A stretch of DNA of 40,982 nt from an uncultured Clostridia bacterium. GTDB taxonomy: Bacteria; Bacillota; Clostridia; TANB77; CAG-508. Of this stretch, positions 8,071 to 17,900 are shown piece after piece. The position numbers and the translations under genes were made by a program. The stretch spans positions 1-40,982 of the forward strand of contig CASCUT010000015.1 in the NCBI GenBank assembly GCA_949155365.1, in the 5' to 3' direction. The notes under the pieces were generated by a model. That model was not told where the DNA came from. It saw only the letters and a program-made list of their open reading frames with translations, and did not search any database. Each line of letters starts with the position of its first letter. The stretch's first letter is position 1.

Positions 8071-8389
8071 CTCATTTACCTCCTTTCCGTCTTTAAGTAA
8101 AGACTACCTTTTGACAAGAAAGGTTGCTATAATATTACAATATTTTACGATAGAATACAAGTGAACATCACAACATTTATTTAAAATTCTCTTATTAATA
8201 GATATTAGGTGAATTTTTATTCAACTATAATACAATTATAATGCGTATACAATTATAATTGAAAAAATTTTAATGCAACCAGAAAATATTGTCAGCTATA
8301 CACAGCTAAAATAGGGTAAAAAAATACTATCTCAAATATTCTCAGATATTGTGAAATACCTTCAAATACTGTGAGATAGAGTTTTACTG
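8071..8389. other. Intergenic region with AT-rich repeats
   Basis: No gene. Contains a direct repeat ACAATTATAAT (8232-8242 and 8249-8259) in a near-palindromic AT tract that could be an operator, and the tRNA-Pro terminator. Confidence 0.5.
8318..8379 (-). terminator. Terminator of tRNA-Pro with 10-nt internal periodicity
   Basis: Downstream of the tRNA, CTATCTCA (RC of 8372-8379) pairs with TGAGATAG (RC of 8327-8334), followed by TATTTTTTT. The interior is made of four imperfect ~10-nt units of the form AATATTSTSA. Similar units are seen at the end of repeat copy B (6955-6980). Confidence 0.65.
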
Positions 8390-8465
8390 TGGTCGAGGTG
8401 ACAGGGATCGAACCTGCGACCTCATGGTCCCAAACCACGCGCGCTACCAACTGCGCTACACCTCG
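8390..8465 (-). tRNA. tRNA-Pro(UGG)
   Basis: 76 nt with encoded CCA. Acceptor CGAGGTG/CACCTCG, D-arm GCGC..GCGC, anticodon stem CGTGG/CCATG with loop TTTGGGA (anticodon TGG), T-loop TTCGATC between GCAGG and CCTGT. All stems pair. Confidence 0.97.
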
Positions 8466-8606
8466 AGATTTGTTTTGTTTAACAAATGCTTATATATAAT
8501 ATCATATTATTTTATAAATTTCAATACTTTTTTAGAAATTTTTTAATTTGCTTTTTCTTTCGTTTTATGTTAATATATAATTATCATTGTTAAGGAGGTA
8601 TTTTGC

Positions 8607-8978
8607 ATGCAAGAAATTATGGCACGGGCTACGATAAAAATGGATACGGTCTATAATACAGGATTCATTCATATTAAAGATTCCCTTATTGAGGGGGTTT
8701 TTACTCTGGACTATGTGCATATTATGTTGGCTGATAATACGATGAGTCTTTTTTTGAAGGAACATCACCTTGATTTTTTGGGACATGGTCTTGTCCGTCA
8801 TAGGGTTGTTCCTACTATTTTCACAACTCACTATTCTCACCGGTTTCTGTACGTTCCTGATACGTATCCTTTATGTGATGCGTCTGGTCACGTGTTAATT
8901 CTTAGCTTGGATGAAGTGGTTCATGACCGTCGTCTGATCGAATCTATCCTTCGGAAGATTGAAATAGCTAAGTCTTAA
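8607..8978 (+). CDS. Unknown protein, 123 aa, atypical codon use
   Basis: AAGGAGG lies eight bases before the ATG and a strong terminator follows, so this is a real expressed gene or was until recently. I do not recognise the product (MQEIMARATIKMDTVYNTG at the N-terminus, many His and Asp, C-terminal helix SILRKIEIAKS). Codons such as ACG, GTC, CTG, CAC and CGG are far more frequent than in the neighbours; it holds three of the five CGG codons in the window that must be read in frame. A +1 shift at any of them runs into a stop within a few to about twenty codons. This suggests foreign origin or a special translation regime. Confidence 0.6.
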   Translation: MQEIMARATIKMDTVYNTGFIHIKDSLIEGVFTLDYVHIMLADNTMSLFLKEHHLDFLGHGLVRHRVVPTIFTTHYSHRFLYVPDTYPLCDASGHVLILSLDEVVHDRRLIESILRKIEIAKS

Positions 8979-8987
8979 ACATTTCTA

Positions 8988-9022
8988 AAGGGAGTTGCTT
9001 CTTGCAACTCCCCTTCTTTTTT
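8988..9022 (+). terminator. Terminator of the 123-aa gene
   Basis: AAGGGAGTTGC, loop TTCTT, GCAACTCCCCTT, then CTTTTTTG. May also serve the convergent oxidoreductase gene. Confidence 0.8.
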
Positions 9023-9043
9023 GTTATATCTCTAGATACTTTT

Positions 9044-10601
9044 TTATTTTGTTTGAATTCTTTCTAAATCTTTAATTGATGGGTCATATATCGATTTTCC
9101 CTCATACGTAAAGCGGGAACCATGGCAAGGGCAATCCCATGTGTCTTCTAAGTTGTTCCACGAAAGTTCACATCCTAAATGTGTACAATATGGTTTTACT
9201 GCATAGATTTCTCCTTGTTTATCACGATATACTCCTACTTTTTTCCCTTCTATTTCTACAATTTTACCTTCTCCCTGTTTTACGTCTTTTGTATATTCTT
9301 CTATTTTTTCTAATTTGTTCAAAATAGCAGAATGTCCTACTTCTTTTAGCATGTTTCCTAACTCTTCGTGGTTTTTTATCGGTTTTAATCTAGTTGACTT
9401 GAATACTTCTTCATATGGATTTTCTTTTCCTAATATTTTATCTGTGATGATATTTCCTGCTACATTAGAACTGGTCATTCCCCATTTTTTATAACCGGTT
9501 CCTACATAAACATTTGGCCATAGGTTTGAAAATTCTCCGATATATGGAATTTTATCTAGTGGAATACAGTCTTCTGTATTCCAACGAAAGACTACTTTAC
9601 TATCTGGATATAATTGTTTTGCTACTTGTTCTAATTTTTGATAACTATCTTTCAAATTAATTTTAGCACCTGTTTTGTGGTCCATTCCGTCCTATTAAAA
9701 GTAGTCTTTTTTCTCCCTGTTTTGCTGTTCTTAGTGAAATGGTTGGGTCTTCACTGTTAATATACATTCCTTTAAATAAAGGCTCTTTTGTTTCTACCGC
9801 AATTAGATAGGATGTTACTTGATACATCTTCATAAAATAAAATCCTGGTGCATTTACAATTGGATAGTGAGAGGCAATTACTACTTTTTCAGCTTTTATC
9901 TTTCCTTCTTCTGTTATGATTTCATATCCTTCTTCTACTTTTTTTACTTCTATTACTTTCGTGTTTTCATATATTTTTCCTTTTCTTTCTTCGATTTTGT
10001 TTGCTAATCCTTGTGCATATAGACAAGGATTAAATTGTGCTTGGTTTTTGAATTTAACAGCTCCTAATACTTTTTTTTGAATATTGATTTGGTCTTCTTT
10101 TTCTTCTTTTTGTTTGTCTTTTATTGGTACTTCTATTTGTTCTACCAATTCACTTTCAAATCCTAAATAGTCTAATGCTTCTACTTCTTTTTTTAATTTT
10201 TCTATTTCTTCTTGTTTTTGTGTAAATACATAGGCGTCTTGTCTTTCAAAGTCACACTCTATTTTTTCTTCTTCTATGATATTGGCTATGTTTTCAATTG
10301 CTTGCTGATTTGCCTCTAAATATTGTTTGGCTTGCTCTTTTCCTAGCGATTGCAATAGATAATAATAAAATAATCCATGCTGACTTGTTATTTTGGCTGT
10401 TGTATTCCCACTTGTATGATTACAAATTTTATCTTTTTCTAATACCATTACCTCTCTTCCTTCTTTTGTTAAATAATATGCTGTCGTAAGCCCTGTTAAC
10501 CCTCCTCCTATAATTGCAATTTCTGTGCTTTCTTCTTTTTGTAGTTTTGGATATTGTTTTTTGTTTTCTATCCAAGAGGATATCCAATATGATTGATCCA
10601 T
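9044..10601 (-). CDS. FAD-dependent oxidoreductase with C-terminal Rieske domain, requires one +1 shift
   Basis: About 518 residues after recoding. N-terminal FAD-binding motif IAIIGGGLTGLTTAYYL, a DAO-type fold, then a Rieske [2Fe-2S] domain with CTHLGC and CPCHGSRF, as in the YhfW-type DAO-Rieske proteins of Firmicutes; the electron partner and substrate are unknown. Reading breaks at codon 305: ATA GGA CGG AAT goes to a stop eleven bases on, while skipping the C gives IGGMDHKTGAKINL and joins the intact second half. An ATG inside that motif makes the second half look like a separate gene. Total length is 3n+1. AAAGGAG precedes the ATG; 15 bases separate it from htrA upstream. Confidence 0.88.
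9687..9689 (-). other. Putative +1 recoding site, GGA CGG A (oxidoreductase)
   Basis: In-frame CGG replacing a family glycine (LLLIGG-MDHKTG). Previous base A, next base A. Skipping the C at 9689 rejoins the two halves exactly. Confidence 0.75.
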
Positions 10602-10616
10602 TCTAATTCTCCTTTC

Positions 10617-11751
10617 TTATATTTTTTGTCCTAATTGAATTTTTATTTGTTGTTCTTTCTGATTTCTTATGATGGTTAATGTTACTTCTTCTCCTGGTTT
10701 TTTGGTATAAATGTAACATCTTAAATCACACATTTTGGTTAATTCTAAATCATCTATTTTGGTAATGATGTCTCCTATTTTTAGTCCACTTTTTGCACTT
10801 TGTGAATCAAGTGCTATTTGTGCAATATATATTCCTTTTGGTGCTTCTATTTCTGAGTCAATGTAAGGAATAATTTGTTTATCATAAGCAAAAATACCTA
10901 AGCTTGCTTCTTCAAATTTGTCTTCTTTTAAATAGGATTCGATAATCGGCTTTATAATATTAATAGGAACGGCAAATCCGTATTCCTTCTGCTGTTGTAA
11001 TTTTAACAGAGGTAATGCCAATGACATTTCCATCTAAGTTAATAAGTGGTCCTCCACTATTTCCTGGATTAATGGTAGCGTCGGTTTGGATTAAATCTTC
11101 CATATAAATACTGGTTTCATTTTCATCAATTCTTACTGTTCGGTCTAATGCACTTATAATTCCTGCGGTTACTGTTCTTTGAAATTCATAGCCAATGGGA
11201 TTTCCAATTGCATAAACAGGTTCTCCTACATGGTTATTACTAGAATCACCGAGTGTTGCATAGGGTAAATTTTTTACATTTATTTTGCAGATGGATAAGT
11301 CTAAATTGGCATCTGACCATACTACATTGGCAGAATAGTTTCTTCCGTTTTCTAGTGTGACATAACAGTTGCTATATTTTGCCCCTGTTACATGTTCATT
11401 GGATAAAATATAGCCATTTTCTGATACAATTACACCTGTTCCTAATCCTAATTGTGTTGCTCCATCTTTTAGAAAAATGGTACTTCCTGTATTTTTTATT
11501 TTGGATATTCCTACAACAGAAGAAGTTACTTCTTCTATTACTTGTGCTATTTGTGTTCCCTGTTCTTTCATTTTCTCTACACTTTTAATTGTTTTTTCCG
11601 CTTCTCCTGCCTGTGTTTCATATGTATTAATTTGAATTCCTTCATAAATTTTATAACAAAAGATGCTAAAGATAGAAGTTAATACCATGATAACAAAAAT
11701 AAGACCTGCATTTTTTAATTTTTGCTTTCCTGCTTTTTTATAGCGATACAT
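10617..11751 (-). CDS. htrA: HtrA-like S1C serine protease with PDZ domain, requires one +1 shift
   Basis: About 378 residues after recoding. A positively charged N-terminus and single membrane anchor (LIFVIMVLTSIFSIF), trypsin-like domain with catalytic His (LSNEHVTGA), Asp (ANLDLSICK) and Ser (NPGNSGGPL), then a C-terminal PDZ domain (QSAKSGLKIGDIITKI). It would act outside the membrane in protein quality control. The frame breaks at codon 258: GAA GGA ATA CGG ATT; skipping the C gives EGIGFAVPINIIKPI, an HtrA family signature. The start ATG at 11751 follows AAGGAAG; a longer in-frame start at 11805 lacks a comparable site. Length is 3n+1. Upstream partner of the oxidoreductase. Confidence 0.9.
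10978..10980 (-). other. Putative +1 recoding site, ATA CGG A (htrA)
   Basis: In-frame CGG at the position of the conserved glycine of the HtrA motif GIGFAVP. Previous base A, next base A. Zero-frame reading stops four codons later (R-I-C-R-S-Y-stop). Confidence 0.75.
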
Positions 11752-11878
11752 CTTTTTTCTTCCTTTCTTGGTAATCTTATTTTCATTATTTCCTATATTT
11801 TTCATTTTAATCTTTTTCTTGTCTTATTTTTATGACTTAGTATATTTCTACTAAAGAATTGAATTTTTTGAAAAATTT

Positions 11879-11918
11879 CCCAAAAAAATGTTGCTTTTTG
11901 GGGTTGTTATTATATAAT
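11879..11918 (+). promoter_or_regulatory. Predicted NRPS promoter with overlapping inverted repeat
   Basis: TTGCTT (11891-11896), 16-base spacer, TATAAT (11913-11918), 34 bases before the NRPS start. The -35 lies in an inverted repeat CCCAAAAA ... TTTTTGGG (11879-11903), which could be an operator or a hairpin. Divergent from htrA. Confidence 0.5.
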
Positions 11919-11951
11919 AAGAAAAAATAGAAAAATTTAGGAGATTGCTAT

Positions 11952-14900
11952 ATGGAAAAAAATTTTTATGAATTAACCAATCCACAAAAGTCAATTTGGT
12001 ATACAGAGCAGTTCTATCAAGGGATGGGAGTAAATAATTTATGTGGTACTGTCCATATTGATCAAGTAGTGGATTTTAATAAATTGAAAGAGGCAATTTA
12101 TCGATTTGTAAAAGATAATGATAGTTTTCGTCTTCAATTACAAAAAACAGATAAGGATGAACCGAAGCAATTTTTTACAGAATTTGAGCCTTTTCCAATG
12201 GAGTTAGTAGACCTTTCTAGTGAGGAAGATTTGCCTAATTTACAACATCAGTTAGTTGCTCTTCCTTTTACTTTATTTGAATCTTATTTGCATCGTTTTA
12301 CCATGTACCGTCTTCCCAATGGAAAAGGTGGGTTTGTTTTAATTGCTCATCATTTCATTTGTGATGCTTGTACTTCTACCTTACTTGCTAGTAAAATTAT
12401 GAATCTTTATTCTTCTCTTTTAAAAGAAGAGGAAGCAACCGAAACGGCTACTTCTTATCTAGATTATATGAAGTCCGAGCAAGACTATTTAGTAAGCAAT
12501 AAGTTTGAAAAGGATAAGGCTTATTGGAATGCTATTTTTGAAACCGTTCCTGAGATTGGAACTATTCCTTCTATGAAACAAGAGAAAGGAACTTCTTGTG
12601 AAGCAGAAAGAAAAACCTTTATTCTTCCAGAAGATATTGTTGGAAAAATTAATGAGTTTTGCTCTACTTATAAAATATCTAGTTTTAACTTTTTTATGGC
12701 AATTTATGCTACTTATATTAGTAAGGTTTCGAATTTGAATGATTTTGTAATTGGAACTCCTATTTTAAATCGTTCTACTTTTGTTGAAAAACATACTCCT
12801 GGTATGTTTATTAGTACTGTTCCTTTTCATTTTTTGATTGAGGATTCTACTTCTTTTGTTGATTTTGCGAAAAAGATTGCTTTTGATTCATTAGGAATGC
12901 TTCGTCATCAAAAATATCCCTATCAAAATTTGTTAGAAGATATTCGTAAAAAGAATCCTTCTCAACCAAATTTGTATAATATTTTAATTTCTTATCAAAA
13001 TGCAAGAACGAATCGAAAGGATGCGGAAATTCCTTATCGTGTGGAATGGACATTTAATCATAAGCTTGCAGATAGTATGCAAATTCATTTATTTGATATG
13101 AATGATGAGGGATTACTTAATATTTCTTATGATTATCGATTAAATTTATATGATGAAAAAGATATTTGTGCTCTTCATGAAAGAATTTGTTTTATGATAG
13201 AACAGATTTTAACATGTCCTTCTTTATTGGTAGAGGACCTTAGTATTGTTACCCCTGCTGAAAAACAAAAGATAGTACATGATTTTAACGATACCGCTTT
13301 CGTTTATGATTCTTCTAAAACTGTGGTTGACTATTTTGAAGAACAAGTTGAAAAGACACCAAATAATATTGCTTTGATTTGCAATGATACTTCTTTTACT
13401 TATGAACAATTAAATAAAGAAGCCAATAAATTGGCACATTATTTGATAAAAGATGGTATAAAACCAAAGGATATTATTGGTATTATGCTTCATCGTTCTC
13501 CTGAAATGATAATTGGATTACTTGCTATTTTGAAAGTTGGAGCTACTTATTTGCCAATTGACCCTGAATATCCACTTGACCGAATTTCCTATATTTTAGA
13601 AGATAGTGATTGTAAAACCATTCTAGTTCATTCTGATACTAGTCATTTATTAGATAATAACTTACACAAAATTGATATTTCATTAGATTCTTCTATTTAT
13701 CATTCTTCTGAGATAGAAAATCTAGCTACTGTCATTTCTCCAGATAGTTTGATTTATATGATTTATACTTCAGGCTCTACTGGAAATCCGAAAGGGGTTA
13801 TGCTGACACACCAAAATATCCATAATTTTATTTTGGCGGAAAAAGAACATCTTGATTTTTCCGAAAATAAAGTCATGGTATCGGTTACTACTATTTGTTT
13901 TGACATTTTTGCTTTAGAAATTTGGTGTAGTTTAACTTCTGGTATGAAAGTGGTTCTTGCAAATGATACAGAGCAAATGTCACCTATTTTACTTCGTGAG
14001 CTATGTAAAAAATATCATGTTAATATGATACAAACGACTCCTTCTAGGTTTTCTACTTTACTTGCCAATACGAATGATTTAGACTTTTTAAATGATTTTA
14101 CGGACATTATGGTAGGAGGCGAACCTTTTCCAAAATTATTGTTAGAAAAATTACAAAAATACACCAATGCTCGTATTTTTAATATGTATGGTCCTACTGA
14201 AACAACGGTATGGTCTACGATTAAAGAATTAACAAATTCTTCTAAAATTACAATTGGAAAGCCACTTGCCAATACCACTTGCTATATTTTAGATTCCAAT
14301 AAAAATTTACTACCTACTGGGGTAGCTGGTGAATTGTATATTGGTGGAGATGGTGTTTCTCGTGGTTATTGGAAACGTGATGAATTAACAAAAGAAAAGT
14401 TTATTGTTTCTCCTTTCCGTAGTAATGAAACTATTTACAATACAAATGATTTGGCTTATTTCACGGAAGAGGGAGAGTTGGTTCATTTGGGTAGAACCGA
14501 TTTTCAAGTTAAAATTCGAGGATATCGTATTGAATTAGAAGAGATTGAAAATAAAATTATCCAATTTTCAAATATTATCCATTGTGTTGTAAACCCAGTC
14601 GATAATGCAAGTAAGTTATGCGCTTATTATATTGCAAAAGAGGAAATTGCAATCTCTGATTTAAGAAATTATTTAGCTGAAGAGTTACCAATTTACATGA
14701 TTCCTAATTATTTCGTTAAAATGGAGGCTTTTCCTTATACACCGAATGGAAAGATTAATAAGAAAGCTCTTCCTTTACCTGAAGTAGGAATAAAAGAAAA
14801 TCTAGTTGCTCCTAGAAACGAAATTGATACATTTTTAGTAACAGAATTAACTTCTGCTTTAGGATTAACTTGTGTTAGTATTACCGATTCTTTCTTTGAT

Positions 14901-17900
14901 ATTGGTGGAGATTCTCTTACTGCTATTAATTTATGTACCAAAATATCGAATCAATATCATATCAATTTTATGGTTCGCGATATTTTTGAACACCCTGTTA
15001 TTCAGGAAATGTCGGAGCATATTGCTTCTGCTAGTAAAATTTCTTCTTTTGCTCTTCAAAAAGCAGAGGAAAAAGAATATTATACTCTTTCTTCTGCACA
15101 AAAAAGAGTTTATTATGCTTCTAAAATGGCAGGAGAAGAATCTACTCTATATAATATGCCTGGTGCTATTATATTTGATAAAAAACCGGATATAGAAAAA
15201 TTAAGCCGTTGTTTTGAGACTTTGATTCAGCGACATTCTAGTTTGCGTACTTATTTTGAGTTAATCGATGGTGAGGTTTTTCAAAAGATTGCTCCTCATG
15301 TTGATTTTACTATTACAGAATCGTTACAAAAACATTCGAATATCGATGATGTCATCGCTAATTTTGTAAAGCCTTTTGATCTTTCAAAAGCTCCTTTATT
15401 CCGAGTAAATCTTGTTACATTAGAAAATCAGATTTTACTTTTATTTGATATGCACCACATTATTAGTGATGGTTTGTCTTTGTCTATTTTAACAACAGAA
15501 TTAAATACATTATATAATGAGGAAGATTTGTCAAGTCTCTCCATTCAATATATTGATTATGTTGAATGGGAACATCGCAATCTTGAAGAACACACTTGGC
15601 AAGAAAGTAAAGACTTTTGGATGAAACAATTTCAAGAAGAAATTCCTGTATTAAACATGCCAACTGATTATCCAAGACCTGCCATTCAGTCTTTTGCAGG
15701 TGCTAAAGTTTATCAGAAAATTTCTTCTGATTTAACAAAAAAATTAAATGCTTTTGCGAAAAAGTTAAAAGTTTCAAATTATATGGTTTTACTTGCTTGT
15801 TACAACATTTTACTTGCTAAATATACTAATCAAGAAGATATTGTAGTAGGTAGCCCTATTACGAATCGAAATAAAGAAGAATTACTTCATGTTATTGGAA
15901 TGTTTGTTAATTCTTTACCATTAAAAAATCATGTTGATTCTTCTATGCGTTTTCTTACTTTTTTAGAGATGGTAAAAGAAAATTGTATGGAAGCGTTTGA
16001 GCATCAATTATATCCTTTTGATGACTTAGTAAATGATTTGGCAATTACTCGAGATAATAGTAGAAGTCCCTTATTTGATACGTTGTTTACTTATCAAAAT
16101 GATGGTATGGTTCCTCTCCATTTTGATGGACTTCAAGCCACCTACTATATTCCAGATACGAAAATTGCAAAATTTGATTTGTCGTTAGAAGTCATTCCAA
16201 CAGCAGAAGAGATGGCATTGAATTTTGAATTTTGTACTTCACTCTTAAAAAAAGAAACGATTGAGAGATTTTCTCTTCACTTTATCCACATTTTAGAACA
16301 AGTTGTGGATAATGCAGATTTGAAAATTTCAGATATTCGTATTCTTTCAGAAGAAGAAAGAAATCAAATTGTGTATAATTTTAATGATACACAAGTCTCT
16401 TATCATCGAGAAAAAACGATTTATCAAATGATAGAAGAGCAATGTCAAAAAACGCCAAATGCAATTGCTGTTACGTTTGAAGATTCTTCGATTACTTATC
16501 AAGAATTAAATGAAAAAGCAAATCAATTGGCTCGTTATATGAAACATATGGGGATTGGAAGAAATAGCATTGTTGGTGTGATGCTTCCTCGCTCTTTAGA
16601 AGTACTTATTTCTATTTTAGCAGTATTAAAAACGGGAGCTTGTTATATTCCAATTGACCCAAGTTTTCCAAAAAATAGAATTGATTATATGTTAGAAAAT
16701 AGCCATGCTAATTTAGTATTGTGTTTTGATTCTTCGGATCATTTTGCATCTTCCTTAAATGTAAAATTGGACCATGAAGAGATCTATTCTGGCGATACTA
16801 CTAATTTGAATATTGTAAACTTCCCTACTGACCCTTCTTATATTATTTATACTTCTGGTTCTACTGGAAATCCAAAAGGGGTAATGTTAAATCATATGGC
16901 TCTTACTAATTTAACAAATTCTTTAAATCATAGTGTTGCATTTTTAAAGAATTCTTATGGCAATATGGCAATGGCTTCTATTACTACAATTAGTTTTGAT
17001 ATTTTTGTATTTGAAACTTTAATTTGTCTTCAAAAAGGTTTGAAGATTGTTATGGCAAACAAAGATGAACAAGTAACAGCTAAACTTTTAGATGCTTTGA
17101 TTGAAAAACATCAAGTAAAAGCGATTCAAATGACTCCTTCTAGAATGCAAATTTTTATGGACCATCAAAGTCAAATGCCTCATTTGAAGGATTTAAAATT
17201 TATTACATTAGCTGGTGAAGCTCTTCCAGATAGCTTACTTGCACAAATTTTAGAAATGGGAGACATTACTGTTTATAATGGTTATGGTCCTTCTGAAACC
17301 ACGGTATTTTCTACTTTTACGGATGTGACACATTATTCTAAGATTAATATTGGTAGACCAATCGATAATACACAAATTTACATTTTAGATAAGGATTTAA
17401 ATGTTTGCCCTATTGGTGTTTCTGGCGAGATTTATATTGCTGGAGATGGTGTTGGTATTGGCTATGTTAATAATGAAGAGATTACAAAGGAACGTTTTTT
17501 AGTAAATCCTTTTGATACTAATACTCGTTTTTATCGTACTGGTGATTTGGGAACTTATTTGCCAAATGGTGAAATCTCCTATATTGGAAGAATTGATAAT
17601 CAAATTAAGATACGTGGTCTTCGAATTGAGTTAGATGAAATTGAAAAATGGATTTTGAGATTTCCTGATATTGATAAAGCGGTGGTTACTGCTCGAAATG
17701 ATGAACAAGGAAGAACCTTTTTGATTGCTTATTTAGTAACAAGTAACCGTGTTCCTATTACTAATTTGCGCTCTTATTTAGGAAATAATATTCCTCGTTA
17801 TATGGTTCCTTCTTATTTTGTAGTGCTTAATGAGTTACCTTATTTACCAAATGGTAAGATTAATAAGAAAGCTCTTCCATTACCTAATTTATCTGCCTTC

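Noticed and set aside
8390-8400. tRNA-Pro 3' end as a proven attachment site
   Set aside because: Only nine bases are shared with repeat copy B and large serine recombinases seldom use tRNA genes; kept only as a possibility.
8565-8840. 91-aa ORF antisense to the 123-aa gene
   Set aside because: No ribosome site; mirror of a gene that has a strong site and terminator.
9044-9685. Separate Rieske-protein gene starting at 9685
   Set aside because: The ATG is the Met of IGGMDHKTG of the oxidoreductase; no ribosome site, and the upstream half ends exactly at the CGG lesion.
10617-11033. Separate PDZ-protein gene
   Set aside because: It is the C-terminal half of HtrA; its apparent start lies within the protease domain in another frame.
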